This document shows positions 27,927-38,868 of a stretch of DNA of 64,000 nucleotides, one piece after another (position 1 is the first letter of the stretch; each line of letters begins with the position of its first letter). Source of the stretch: JACVRX01 sp963831385 (lineage in GTDB: Bacteria > Actinomycetota > Actinomycetes > Jiangellales > Jiangellaceae); NCBI GenBank assembly GCA_963831385.1, contig CAWHPW010000005.1, positions 1-64,000 on the forward strand. The letters run 5' to 3'. The translations under genes were made by a program, and so were the position numbers. The notes below the pieces were generated by a model. The model worked only from the letters and a program-made list of their open reading frames with translations, made no database searches and had not been told where the DNA came from.

Positions 27927-29155
27927 TCTAGCGCCCTCTCTACTTCACCGCTCAGCCGCGAGTGCAAGGCGGGCCGCAGGTTCCATTGCGAGATCAGCTC
28001 GACGTACTCGGCGGCTCGCACGGGGTCCGGCGGGGCGCCGGTTCGAACCGCCCGCAGCAACGTGTTGCGCGGCGTGTGCACAGAGTCGACGAAATCGATG
28101 ACCTCCACCCGGTATCCGAGCAGCCGCAACAGCTCGGCGCGGACCGCGTCGGTCAACACATCTGCAAACCGTTCGCGCAGGATGCCGTGCCGGTTCATGG
28201 GCCCGTACGGCTGTGGGGTCGCAATGTGGACGAGCTGCCGCTGAATGTCGTGGTGGCAACACGGTGCGGCCAGAACGACGGGCGCCTGCCAGCAAACCGT
28301 CCGGGCCAGCGCATCGTCGGTGGCAGTGTCGCAAGCATGTAGGGCGAAGACGAGATGCGGCGGCGGGCCGGTGTCAGCGTCCTCGATCGTCCCTTCCATG
28401 AACCGAACGGAATCAGACCAGCCGAGCCTCGCGGCCAACTCGGTGTTGCGACGGCGGGCCTGGGCCTTGACGTCAACGCCGACCAAACGGACGTCCAGCC
28501 CGTGCCGATCAGTGAGCCATCGAAATGCGGCGAAGCTCAGGTACGCATTACCGCAGCCGAGGTCGACGATGCGCAAGACTCCGTCGCCTGCGGCGCTGCG
28601 AGCATCGGGAAGAACCGGCTCGAGTGCGCGCAGGAACTCTTCCACCTGGCGGTATTTCGACATCCGGCTCGGCTTGACGAGACCGCGGTCATCGCTGATT
28701 CCGACGGCCTGCAGGAAGGGGTCAGTCGGGTCGAGTAGCCGGGTCTTGGTTCGGTCGTGCGAGTGCACCGCGCCCACATCAGCCGGCCGAGCAGACCGGT
28801 GGACCTGCGCCTCGCCGCTTTTCGTGACCCGTAACTGGGTCGTCCCGTCGGTCGTCTCGACGTGCCAATTCCCGTAGGGCTGTTCCAAGAGTTCCTGTAC
28901 AGCCGCCGCTGCCCGATCGGGCTGGACGTTGGTGGTGAACGCTTGCCGGTCGTCGTATCTGACTACCTGCAGTCGCCGGCCGGCGCGGATGTCCACCCAA
29001 CGCAGCTCCGCGCGCCGAAACGCCGGACGGTCACCGCGGCGTCGACCGGAGGCGACGGCGCGGATCAACCGGTCATCGTCAAGCACATCGGCGCGCACGC
29101 GTTCGAGCGCTGGCAACAACGGCTCCACCACACACCCATTGTCTCCGCCTGTCAT
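27899..29155 (-). CDS. SAM-dependent methyltransferase (Methyltransf_32, METTL25-like)
   Basis: A 418-residue protein. The C-terminal half is a class I methyltransferase with motif I RIVDLGCGNAYLSFAAFRWL, motif II LVGVDVKAQARRRN, LVFALHACDTATDDAL, and VLAAPCCHHDIQRQL, the CCHH-type segment shared with GSTCD/METTL25-type enzymes. The N-terminal half (residues ~1-180) is poorly conserved. The target may be RNA or protein; it is not known. ATG 29155 is the likely start; GTG 29131 is an alternative. It is divergent from the aldo/keto reductase with only 21 bp between starts. Confidence 0.85.
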   Translation of the reverse strand: MTGGDNGCVVEPLLPALERVRADVLDDDRLIRAVASGRRRGDRPAFRRAELRWVDIRAGRRLQVVRYDDRQAFTTNVQPDRAAAAVQELLEQPYGNWHVETTDGTTQLRVTKSGEAQVHRSARPADVGAVHSHDRTKTRLLDPTDPFLQAVGISDDRGLVKPSRMSKYRQVEEFLRALEPVLPDARSAAGDGVLRIVDLGCGNAYLSFAAFRWLTDRHGLDVRLVGVDVKAQARRRNTELAARLGWSDSVRFMEGTIEDADTGPPPHLVFALHACDTATDDALARTVCWQAPVVLAAPCCHHDIQRQLVHIATPQPYGPMNRHGILRERFADVLTDAVRAELLRLLGYRVEVIDFVDSVHTPRNTLLRAVRTGAPPDPVRAAEYVELISQWNLRPALHSRLSGEVERALDQVTSRSTM

Positions 29156-29176
29156 CACAGTGTTGGCTGACAGGCT

Positions 29177-30147
29177 ATGGAGTACACGCATCTCGGCCGG
29201 TCCGGCCTGCAGGTCAGCCGGTTGGTGCTCGGCACGATGAACTTCGGCCCGGTGACGCCGGAGGACGAGTCCGTGACGATCGCTGACCTCGCGCTCGAAC
29301 TCGGCATCAACTTCTTCGACACGGCGAATGTCTACGGCTGGGGCGAGAACAGGGGCCGGACCGAGGAGATCCTCGGCCGATGGTTCGCACTGGGCGGCGG
29401 CCGACGCGAGAAGGTCGTGCTCGCCACCAAGGTCTACAGCTCGACGTCCGAGTGGCCCAACGACAAGTTCTTGTCCGCGCGGAACATCCGACACGCCTGC
29501 GACGCGTCAGCCTGCGACGGATGCAGACCGACTACATCGATCTCTACCAGATGCACCACGTCGACCGTTCGACGCCCTGGGACGAGATCTGGCAGGCGAT
29601 GGAAACCCTGGTCGCTCAGGGAAAGGTCATCTATGTCGGGTCCAGCAACTTCGCCGGCTGGGACATCGCACAGGCGCAGGAGAAGGCGCTCCAACGCAAC
29701 TTCCAAGGGCTGGTGTCGGAGCAGTCGCTGTACAACCTGGCCGAGCGCGCCGTCGAGCTCGAGGTATTGCCGGCGGCCCGCGCGTACGGAGTCGGCGTCA
29801 TTCCATGGAGCCCGCTGCACGGCGGAGCGCTCGGTGGAGTGATCGCGAAGGAGCACCGAGGCCGCTCCGCCGAGGGCAGGGCAGCGGAGTATCTCGCCAA
29901 TCACCGATACAACGTCGAGGGATACGAGAAGCTGTGCGGTGATCTCGGCGCGGAGCCGGCGTCCGTGGCACTCGCCTGGCTGCTGCACCAGGAGGGTGTC
30001 ACCGCACCGATCATCGGGCCACGCACGGCGAACCAGCTCCGCTCCGCCCTCCCGGCAGTGTCCTTGACACTGGACGAGGCCACGCTGACTCGATTGGACG
30101 AACTGTTCCCCGGGCCGGGACCGGCGCCGGAGGCATATGCCTGGTGA
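29177..30147 (+). CDS. Aldo/keto reductase, one frameshift
   Basis: NADPH-dependent reductase of the AKR/voltage-channel beta-subunit type. The (beta/alpha)8 motifs are present: NFFDTANVYGWGENRGRTEE with catalytic Asp and Tyr, KVVLATKVY with the Lys, DYIDLYQMHHVD with the His, and IGPRTANQLRSAL with the cofactor Arg. The frame breaks near 29510 (NIRHACDAS | LRRMQTDY); corrected length is ~323 residues. The substrate is unknown. Confidence 0.85.
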
Positions 30148-30154
30148 TCTACGG

Positions 30155-30250
30155 TCAGCGCAGCCAGGCCACGATCAGGACGAGGATGAGCAGCGCGAGC
30201 ACGACGGACACGATCAGCCGCCGGCTGCGTGGATCCACGCCACTGATCAT
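30155..30250 (-). CDS. 31-residue single-helix membrane peptide
   Basis: A short minus-strand frame encodes MISGVDPRSRRL followed by a 17-residue apolar helix and a final AWLR. The basic pre-helix segment and the single helix fit a small membrane protein. It lies just before the thpR-DUF operon's 3' end and converges with the aldo/keto reductase (7 bp). The ribosome site is not well placed, so support rests on composition alone. Confidence 0.45.
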   Translation of the reverse strand: MISGVDPRSRRLIVSVVLALLILVLIVAWLR

Positions 30251-30331
30251 CCCTGGGTCAGCCCTCCGGGTCCCACCCGCCCCCGCACTGCGTCACGCAG
30301 CCCTCGCGTCCCGTGGACCATGCCGCTGGCA

Positions 30332-30883
30332 TCAGGGTGTTGCGGCGAGGGGATGAGTCGACTGGAGCTCGTACTTCGGCCGGTGCCCAACCCCGGCGCC
30401 GAGGCGGGAGCGGATCAATGAGATATCGAACGCGGTCCACGCCGGGCCGCGATATCCAGTCAAAGCCGCGACATATGGCCGCAGGTCAACCGGCCTTGGC
30501 GCCCGCGCCAGCGTGACGTGGGCACGGAATCGCCGGCTCTCCTCAGCTGCAGCACCTGCCCGTCGACCGGCCGCCGCAGCGGATCGCGCAAGCGCCCGAA
30601 GGGTCACCAGGTCACCTGTGACTCCCACCCAGAGCGCCCGGTCACTGAACCGGCCGACTCCGTTCAACGCGAGGTTCATCACTGAATACCGGTGCGCCGC
30701 TCGGGTGAGTCTCGTCTTGAGCCCGGGCACCTCCGCATCGGGCACCTCGCCGTAGAACGCCAGTGTGAGGTGCCAGGAGTCCGCCGTCGTCCACCGCAAC
30801 ATGTCGTCCCGATTCGGCACGACCGCTGCGTCAAGGTGTGCGACGACATCCGGCGGAAGCTGGACAGCCGCGAACAACCTCAC
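30332..30883 (-). CDS. thpR: RNA 2',3'-cyclic phosphodiesterase
   Basis: A 183-residue 2H phosphoesterase with the two HxT motifs (SWHLTLAFYGEV and RAHVTLARAP) that hold the catalytic histidines and threonines. ThpR-type enzymes open 2',3'-cyclic phosphates and can join tRNA halves in vitro. Its ATG overlaps the stop of the upstream maleylpyruvate isomerase-like gene (ATGA), so the two are co-translated. Confidence 0.9.
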   Translation of the reverse strand: MRLFAAVQLPPDVVAHLDAAVVPNRDDMLRWTTADSWHLTLAFYGEVPDAEVPGLKTRLTRAAHRYSVMNLALNGVGRFSDRALWVGVTGDLVTLRALARSAAAAGRRAGAAAEESRRFRAHVTLARAPRPVDLRPYVAALTGYRGPAWTAFDISLIRSRLGAGVGHRPKYELQSTHPLAATP

Positions 30884-31626
30884 TGAGTGGGCACGACCAT
30901 CCGCTCGCGGAGCTGGTCGACCACGGCGACGTCGCCATCGACTTCCAACGAGTCACGCGGACCGCGGCCCCACAGCCACAGGTACATCGGCAGTGGGTCA
31001 CCAGAGATGGAGGCGTCCGCGGGTAGTTCCCCCCACCTGGGAAGGAAGACACCGGCAACGATCGCCTTCGGTTCCATCACGACCCGCCAAGTCGTCCCGC
31101 CCGAGCGGATCTGGACCACGGTTCCCGGCTGGTCGGGTATCTCTTCGTCGCTCCAGTCACCGGCCAGAAACCGGCGCAGCACCTCGTCGACGCCGTCGAG
31201 CGAGAGGTCGTCGTCGATCGGTGTCACGTCGTCATGCGCGAGCTCGACGTCGACCCGATGGATCGCTGCCTCGTGCGCCATCCGCCGGCCCCAGAAGCCC
31301 ACCGTTCGCTCGTCCCACCACCAGGTGTCGGCATATTCGAGCTCGTCACGACTGGTCAGCTCGCCCAGTAGCCGGTCGAGTGCCTCCCGGTAGTACGGGA
31401 TCGTCGGTTCGTCGCCGCGTTCGGGCGGCCATGGGTCAGGAAACACCTTGTCTCGCATGCAGGCGACCTTGTGCAGGAACACTTCGGCGGTGTGCTCGAC
31501 GGCATCGCGGACCGTCCAGCCAGGACACGAGGGCACTGGCGGGTCCAGGCCCCTATCGGCGACCACGGCTATCCGCTCACCGTCGGCCCGGACATGTTCG
31601 ACGTACTGCTGGTGCGTGAGTCTCAT
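30880..31626 (-). CDS. Maleylpyruvate isomerase N-terminal domain protein (DinB/MDMPI-like)
   Basis: A 248-residue protein of the actinobacterial mycothiol-dependent family. VPSCPGWTVRDAVEHTAEVF holds the first metal-site His, and GRRMAHEAAIHRVDVELAH holds the other two metal-site residues. The C-terminal ~90 residues form the smaller MDMPI-type domain. Members use mycothiol or act on unknown thiol adducts. It is the first gene of a two-gene operon with thpR. Confidence 0.85.
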   Translation of the reverse strand: MRLTHQQYVEHVRADGERIAVVADRGLDPPVPSCPGWTVRDAVEHTAEVFLHKVACMRDKVFPDPWPPERGDEPTIPYYREALDRLLGELTSRDELEYADTWWWDERTVGFWGRRMAHEAAIHRVDVELAHDDVTPIDDDLSLDGVDEVLRRFLAGDWSDEEIPDQPGTVVQIRSGGTTWRVVMEPKAIVAGVFLPRWGELPADASISGDPLPMYLWLWGRGPRDSLEVDGDVAVVDQLRERMVVPTQ

Positions 31627-31749
31627 CCCGACGCAGCCTTCCAGGCCGAGCCGACAACGGACCAGTCAATTCTCATTTCAAGATGTCGACGCGACGGAAA
31701 CCCGGGCGGCGCGGTCGTAACCGAGGGCGCACTCCCGCGGTCCCTGCCG

Positions 31750-32649
31750 CTAGGGCCGACGCGCACGGCGAGGGCGATAGGAGGAATCGCTTTCGCTGAC
31801 CTGGTCATCGTCCGGTGCGTCGCCACGCCGAACTCGCCGACCTTCCGGCGTGCGGCCGTCCGTCGCAGCCCGTCCATCGTTCGCCATGGGCAACAGCGGT
31901 TCATCGTCGGTCTGCTCGCCCTGGTCGACGGTCCGCGCTTCCCGACGCGCCCTCCGGCTCGCCGGCGTAGGAGCAGGAAGCAGTGGTTCGACGTCGAGCA
32001 GGCCGGCCGGCGGCGCCTCCGCCGGTTGCGAATGCGACTCAGCCGGCGCGGGCTCCGGTTGGGACGGGGCGGGCAGTCGCTCGGTCTGGACAGGCTCCGG
32101 TTGGGACGGAGCGGGTAGTCGCTTGGTCTGGACAGGCTCCGGTTGGGACGGGGCGGATGGTCGCTCGATCTGGGCTGGCTCCGGCTCGGCCGGGGCAGCG
32201 AGTTGCTCGGTCTGGGCCGGCTCCGGCCAGGCCGGGGCAGCGAGTTGCTCGGTCCGCGCGGGTTCCGGGTCGGCCGGGGCAGCTGGTTGCTCGGCGTGCA
32301 CGGGTTCCGGTTCAGCACGACTTTCGGTAGCACCGAGATCCGTGGTCTGAGGGACAGGATCGACGTCGTCGGGACGATCTGCCTCCTCCCGAAGCCGGGC
32401 CCGGGCGATCGCGTCGCGTCGTTTACGTGTGTACTCGAGACCCAACAGTCCGAGGCCGACACCGGCAAGACAGGTCCACAACCACCAGCCCATACCCTGC
32501 TCGTCGAGGTCGTCGCGGAACATCGCGAGCACGCCGAAAGCGACGGCCCATAGCACGGTGCCGATGGCCACCGTCCGCACACCATCGACGTCGAAGGGGC
32601 GCACCGGAGGGTGTTCGCTGCCGCGCCGACGACGCCTCACCATGGTCAC
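31750..32649 (-). CDS. DUF2530 membrane protein with Pro/Glu repeat tail
   Basis: A 299-residue protein. The N-terminal ~80 residues are the DUF2530 unit: two helices (about 25-43 and 53-72) joined by FRDDLDEQGMGWW. The rest is an acidic, Pro-rich tail containing six exact-length 14-residue repeats (residues 114-197) of the form PEPVQTERLPAPSQ, and then a mixed charged end. DUF2530 genes commonly sit beside an NCS2 permease, as here (divergent, 146 bp). The tail is much longer than the domain itself, and may be a spacer on the cytoplasmic side. Confidence 0.85.
   Translation of the reverse strand: MTMVRRRRRGSEHPPVRPFDVDGVRTVAIGTVLWAVAFGVLAMFRDDLDEQGMGWWLWTCLAGVGLGLLGLEYTRKRRDAIARARLREEADRPDDVDPVPQTTDLGATESRAEPEPVHAEQPAAPADPEPARTEQLAAPAWPEPAQTEQLAAPAEPEPAQIERPSAPSQPEPVQTKRLPAPSQPEPVQTERLPAPSQPEPAPAESHSQPAEAPPAGLLDVEPLLPAPTPASRRARREARTVDQGEQTDDEPLLPMANDGRAATDGRTPEGRRVRRGDAPDDDQVSESDSSYRPRRARRP
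32059..32310 (-). repeat. Six 42-bp tandem repeats inside DUF2530 gene
   Basis: Six consecutive 42-bp units encode the 14-residue motif PEP-x-x-x-E-x-x-x-A-P-x-x. The units diverge mostly at second and third codon positions, with the two central copies nearly identical, which suggests recent copy-number change in one part of the array. Confidence 0.85.
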
Positions 32650-32795
32650 GAGGCTATCCGGCTGGCCCGGAGGCCGTGATGGGAATCGTCCGCCCGTTCA
32701 GTTGGCGCGGGTTTTGATCATCGCCGTGCACGACTACTCTCCTGGCGCAAGTAGCCCTGCTAGGACAGCGGCACGTCGGCAAGCCGGGAGCATCG

Positions 32796-34289
<1,494 letters not shown>

Positions 34290-34304
34290 CCGGAGGAGCA
34301 CATC

Positions 34305-34964
34305 ATGCGCAAACTCGTCGTCCTTACCTTCCTCACCCTGGACGGCGTCATGCAGGCCCCAGGGGGTCCAGAGGAGGACCCCGTTGGCGGGTTCACCCTC
34401 GGCGGCTGGTCGGTCAACCATTGGGACGGCTCGATGGAAGAGGTCATGAGTCGCCGCATGGCCCCGCCGTTCGATCTGCTGCTCGGCCGCAAGACCTACG
34501 AGATCTTCGCTGGATACTGGCCGTTCGCCACCGAGCCCGGTGCGGACGACCTCAACACCGCCCGCAAATACGTCGCAACGAGAACGCTCACGTCGGCCGA
34601 CTGGGAAAACTCCACGATCCTCGACGGCGACGTCGGCCAGCAGGTCGCGGAGCTCAAACAACAGGACGGGCCGGAGATCCAAGTCCACGGCAGCTCGGAC
34701 CTGATCCAGACCCTGCTCGCCAACGACCTGGTCGACGAGTTCCGGCTGATGATCTTCCCCGTCGTCGTCGGGAAGGGCAAGCGGCTGTTCGGCGACGGAA
34801 CGGTCCCGAGAAGCTTCTCCGTCCGGGACTCAAGCACTTCCGGCACCGGAGTGGTGATGGCCACCTATGAACGCGCTGGAGAGGTCGAGACCGGGTCGTT
34901 CGCAGACGAGGACCCGACGAACCTCGAGCGCGAACGGCGCGAGCAACTCGAGGCCGAGGGATAG
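34305..34964 (+). CDS. Dihydrofolate reductase-family protein (RibD C-terminal domain)
   Basis: A 219-residue protein starting at ATG 34305 after GGAGGAG. It has the RibD_C/DHFR-like fold: RKLVVLTFLTLDGVMQAPGG, LLLGRKTYEIFAGYWP, IQVHGSSDLIQTLLANDLVD and FPVVVGKGKRLFGDG. These proteins are often called dihydrofolate reductases but their true substrates are unknown. It may be co-transcribed with the permease. Confidence 0.88.
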   Translation: MRKLVVLTFLTLDGVMQAPGGPEEDPVGGFTLGGWSVNHWDGSMEEVMSRRMAPPFDLLLGRKTYEIFAGYWPFATEPGADDLNTARKYVATRTLTSADWENSTILDGDVGQQVAELKQQDGPEIQVHGSSDLIQTLLANDLVDEFRLMIFPVVVGKGKRLFGDGTVPRSFSVRDSSTSGTGVVMATYERAGEVETGSFADEDPTNLERERREQLEAEG

Positions 34965-34977
34965 TTCAACGGGGCCG

Positions 34978-35885
34978 ATGCCGGGGGAACGTGCTCGCTA
35001 CCGGACGTCGCTGGAGACAGCGCGCGTTGGAAAGGTCTGGAGTTTCGTTCCGACGACATCGTGATCAGCGCGCCATCGAAGTCGGGCACGACATGGATGC
35101 AGATGCTGTGCGCCCTCCTCGTCTTCCAGACGCCCGATCTGCCGGCCCCGTTGACGACGTTTTCCCCATGGTTGGACATGCGAATCCGTCCGGTCGAAGA
35201 GGTGTTCGCCCAGTTGGACCGACAGCGGCACCGGCGTTTCATCAAGACCCACACGCCGCTGGATGGACTGCCGTCCCATCCGGGTGTCACCTATCTCGCG
35301 GTAGGACGGGATCCGCGCGACGTCGCGATATCGCTTCATCACCAGAGCCAGAATCTCGACCGCGCGACGATTCGGCGGCTGCTGGGTGAGCCGCCTCCTG
35401 AACCGACGGCTTCGCCGGCCGTACGACCAACCGAGCGGGATACGTTTCTGGCCTGGATGGCCAACGACGACTCGCAGTTCGAGAACCTGGACTCCCTGCG
35501 CGGCATTGCCTGGCAGCAGTCCGTCGCATGGGCGCGGCGACACGATCCCGCCGTCGTGCTCGTTCACTACGGCGACCTGTCCCGTGACCTAGATGGTCAG
35601 ATGCGCCTGCTGGCCCGCCGCCTCGACATCACGGTTCCAGACGCGATCTGGCCGACGCTCGTCGAGGCGGCAACCTTCGACCACATGCGGCGACGAGCCG
35701 ACGACATGGTCCCCAACGAACGTCAACCGATCTTGAAGTCGAATGCCCGGTTCTTTCGCAGCGGCACGTCCGGCCAATGGCGGGCCTGGCTCACCCCCGA
35801 CGACGTCGCTGAGTACCAGCACCGGATCGGCGCCCTGACCAGTCCAGACCTGGCCCACTGGCTGCATCACGGCGCTCTCGGCTGA
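34978..35885 (+). CDS. Sulfotransferase domain protein, one frameshift at the N-terminus
   Basis: The PAPS-binding loop IVISAPSKSGTTWMQMLC and the 3'-phosphate segment YLAVGRDPRDVAISLHHQS are both clear, followed by the family C-terminus FFRSGTSGQWRAWLTPDDV. The large open frame begins only at GTG 35061, inside the first strand. The family N-terminus is present upstream but in another frame: ATG 34978 opens PGERARYRTSLE, and RWKGLEFRSDDI continues in the main frame after a one-base loss near 35018. The corrected enzyme has ~302 residues. The acceptor is not known. Confidence 0.8.
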
Positions 35886-35896
35886 GCAGGCTGTTG

Positions 35897-38854
35897 CTAG
35901 TCGAACGCCTGCTCGGCGAGCAGCGCCGCTGCCGAGGACGGATCGCGCAGCGCTTCGGCCACGACAAAACGCAGGTTCCATCGGTCGGCGGCCCAAGCCA
36001 GCCCGCGGGCCAGGCCGTCGGCCGTGGCTGCGTGCACGATGCCGTCGTCCACCCACCACTCCACCGACCGGCCGACCACCACGAGGTCTTCGTGCTCCAT
36101 ATAGACCCGCGCCGGATCGGGAAGTATCAACCCGGCGACGTCGGGAACCGGCGTTTCGACCCCGCCCTGAAGGGTTCCGGGGTGGTAGCGGTCGGAAGCC
36201 AACTCGACCCCGAGGACGTCGGCCAACGAACGTGGCCCCGGTACCAAGGTCGCAATCCCCAGCTGGAACCACTGCGGGCCGTCGGCCACGAGGGCGTCGG
36301 CCGGGTCCACAAGCCTGGTTTGCGAGCCGTCGGCAACCCGGACGCGGGCCGGCGGCTCGACCGTTTCCGGGTCGACGACGGCAACGGCCGCATACACCAC
36401 TGCGAGCGTTTGGGCATCCATGCGCACCGACGGATCCGCCAGCCGGTCGAGCACGAATGCGGGGTCCGCGTCCGCCAGGGATCTCGGCACCCCGAGAGCG
36501 CGCAGCACCGCCGAATCGAGTTCGGCTTCCAACGGCACCAACACCGTGCGCAGCACCGGGTCTGCATCGGGCGCACAGAACTCACGCAGCCGCCGGCCCT
36601 TGATGAATGCATGCCGGCGAAGCCACCACACCGTGTATGCCGGCACGGTGCGGCGTGAGCCGTCGGCCAGCTGAACGTGTGCCGGATCGACCAACGCGGG
36701 ACGGGTGGCCGGATCCACTGAAAGCACAGCCAGAGCTGCCCGCCACGCATCGTCTCGAACCAGGTCGAGATCCCGGACAGCGGTGAGTTCTACCAGGATC
36801 GGCGGGATGCTGTGATCGGGCAGTTCCATCGACACCGCCCGGACCCAGCCGTTTTCGTCGTCGAGGTCATGCTGGCAGTGCTCGTCGAGCGGCACGTCGG
36901 CGTCGCGGACGACCGGGAACCCCTCCCGAACGCCGACAGCGAGCAGCACAGGCAATCCCCATCGCTTCGCCAGCTCGGCGCCGACGGTGTGCTCGGCCGG
37001 ATCGATGTCGAGCAGGTCCAGCACTGGCGAGTCGGGCAAGAGCAGCTCGCCGGCGGGTACTCGCTCGCCGGTGGCGTCAAGCAGCGGGAGTGCAGCCAGC
37101 CACGGCTCGTCCTCGGTCGTCAGCCCTGCATTGGCGACGATGCTCAACACGACATCGGCTTGTTCCGCAGCGGTGCCGGAGTCGGCCTCCTCGTGGGCGA
37201 GCGCCTCGACCGCCGCCCGTACGGCAGGGCTGCGCAGCACCGCAGCCGGAGTCGCATCAACAGCTCCGAGGCGGCGTAGCAGCGGATGGACCGCAGTCGA
37301 GTCTGCCACCCGCAACCCCAGCTGCATCAACGGTTCCGGTCCAACCTCGTCCGTGGGGAGGAACACGTCCCGTGGGCCGCGAACGGTCCGACCATCGGCA
37401 AGCGGCACCGGTAGCGCTGCGAGAGCGCTCTGGTCTGCACCGTCCAGTGCGGCGTAGAGATCACGCCATTCTTCGGCGGGAAGGGTCAGGCCAGCCAGTT
37501 CGTCGACGATCTCGGCGAGGGCGAGCTCTCGAGCGCCCAGCCGACGCAACGGCTCTGGCCGCCACCACGACGGCGCCGGGATTGCAGGCAGGACGCGAGC
37601 GAGGGCCGACGGGTCGGTCGCCGTCCTCAGTCCGGTGACGAGAACGACTTCGTCGGGTCGGAGCAGGCGAGTTCCGTCCGCCGCCGGAACCAACGGCGTG
37701 GCCGCCAGTTCGGCGGTGATCGCACCGACCAGTGCGGCGTCCAGCTCGCCGGCCCCCAGCGGTCCGGGAACCAGGTCGAGGGCGCCGGGATCGCCGATCC
37801 CAGCGCTCAAGGATGCGTAGGCCCTCGCCACCTGGGCCACCAGCTCGTCGGTCAGCACACCTGGGGCCACCCGCCGGCGGGTCGTGTCGAGCGGGAACGT
37901 GCCGATGACCAGCGCGGCCAGCCCGGTGCGCTCGTCGGTCGGAGTCGGCGCATGGACGACGCGCGGCACCGACTCGGGCAGCGGCGCCGGCGCTTCGTGT
38001 TGGTCCATTGGAACGGCAACGGTGACCGACCAGTCCGGCCGCCCCCGCTCCTCGACCGGCCGGTCGGCGAGCAGCGCCGCGTCAGCCCGTCCGGTCCGAA
38101 CAGCGAGGCGCCACCGTGTGCTCCGATTCCCGTCGATCACGACGGCGTCACCAGCGGATCGGTGCGCAGCCAGCATCCGCTGAACACCATCGACCTCGAC
38201 GACCACGTCGACCAAGCCGGGCAGCGCGAGTAGCAGCGCATCGTCGACAGCGGCGAGCAAACCGGCCACCACGGTCCGCGCGTTGCCGTCACGCACCGGC
38301 AGGACTACCGCGGTGTCGTAAGACTCCGGGATGTCGCCGCCTGCGGCCGGGTACGGCAGGCGGAGCACCGGCACGGCGTCGCCGCGGCGGGCGAGCTCGT
38401 CGGCGAGCTCTGGGATTGCGGCGACCGTCTCGACTGCCTGCCGTCGCGACCACCGCACGCCGCCGGAGCGGGAGATCATCAACGGTTCGTCGGTAACGGC
38501 GAGCACGGCAGCGAACCCGACTCCAAACCTGCCAACGGTCTGCGCCGGGTCGTCGCCACGCTTCGCCGACGCCCGCAACGTCGCCAGCGCCTCGACACCA
38601 GCAGCATCCAATGCGGCGCCCACATTGGCGGCAACCAGCGCGGTGTCGTCGAGCCGGAGCAGCAGGCGACCCGGCATGCCCGCGCGCACTGCGGCGTCGG
38701 CGGCGTTCTGGGCGAGCTCCACGACCAGCCGGTCCCGATAGGCGCCGCGGACGAGCTCTTCCTCGGCGTTCGCGTCCTCACGGAACCGGGCCGGTGACGC
38801 CGCCCATGCAGCCAGAACCCGCGAGCGCAAGGCGGCAGTGTCGAACCCGTCCAC
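35897..38854 (-). CDS. Sacsin/Hsp90-type ATPase domain protein
   Basis: A 985-residue protein. The N-terminal ~130 residues are a GHKL ATPase: LVVELAQNAADAAVRAG (the Asn that binds Mg-ATP), then ASAKRGDDPAQTVGRFGVGFAAV (lid and Gly box). This is the 'sacsin N-terminal ATPase-like' layout. The remaining ~850 residues, of repeated alpha/beta composition, have no known catalytic motif. It is conserved in actinobacteria beside DUF3027, as here (14 bp downstream of it). A chaperone-like role is inferred, not shown. No frameshift is seen over 2.9 kb. Confidence 0.85.
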   Translation of the reverse strand: MDGFDTAALRSRVLAAWAASPARFREDANAEEELVRGAYRDRLVVELAQNAADAAVRAGMPGRLLLRLDDTALVAANVGAALDAAGVEALATLRASAKRGDDPAQTVGRFGVGFAAVLAVTDEPLMISRSGGVRWSRRQAVETVAAIPELADELARRGDAVPVLRLPYPAAGGDIPESYDTAVVLPVRDGNARTVVAGLLAAVDDALLLALPGLVDVVVEVDGVQRMLAAHRSAGDAVVIDGNRSTRWRLAVRTGRADAALLADRPVEERGRPDWSVTVAVPMDQHEAPAPLPESVPRVVHAPTPTDERTGLAALVIGTFPLDTTRRRVAPGVLTDELVAQVARAYASLSAGIGDPGALDLVPGPLGAGELDAALVGAITAELAATPLVPAADGTRLLRPDEVVLVTGLRTATDPSALARVLPAIPAPSWWRPEPLRRLGARELALAEIVDELAGLTLPAEEWRDLYAALDGADQSALAALPVPLADGRTVRGPRDVFLPTDEVGPEPLMQLGLRVADSTAVHPLLRRLGAVDATPAAVLRSPAVRAAVEALAHEEADSGTAAEQADVVLSIVANAGLTTEDEPWLAALPLLDATGERVPAGELLLPDSPVLDLLDIDPAEHTVGAELAKRWGLPVLLAVGVREGFPVVRDADVPLDEHCQHDLDDENGWVRAVSMELPDHSIPPILVELTAVRDLDLVRDDAWRAALAVLSVDPATRPALVDPAHVQLADGSRRTVPAYTVWWLRRHAFIKGRRLREFCAPDADPVLRTVLVPLEAELDSAVLRALGVPRSLADADPAFVLDRLADPSVRMDAQTLAVVYAAVAVVDPETVEPPARVRVADGSQTRLVDPADALVADGPQWFQLGIATLVPGPRSLADVLGVELASDRYHPGTLQGGVETPVPDVAGLILPDPARVYMEHEDLVVVGRSVEWWVDDGIVHAATADGLARGLAWAADRWNLRFVVAEALRDPSSAAALLAEQAFD

Positions 38855-38868
38855 GTGAATGCCGCTCC

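Noticed and set aside
28015..28060. Sequence like a tRNA T-loop (GGTTCGAACC)
   Set aside because: It lies in the coding end of the methyltransferase and has no acceptor or anticodon stem around it. No tRNA was found anywhere.
32650..32795. Purine or guanidine riboswitch before the NCS2 permease
   Set aside because: The region lacks the paired arms and conserved loop bases of those classes; it is best read as a plain divergent promoter region.
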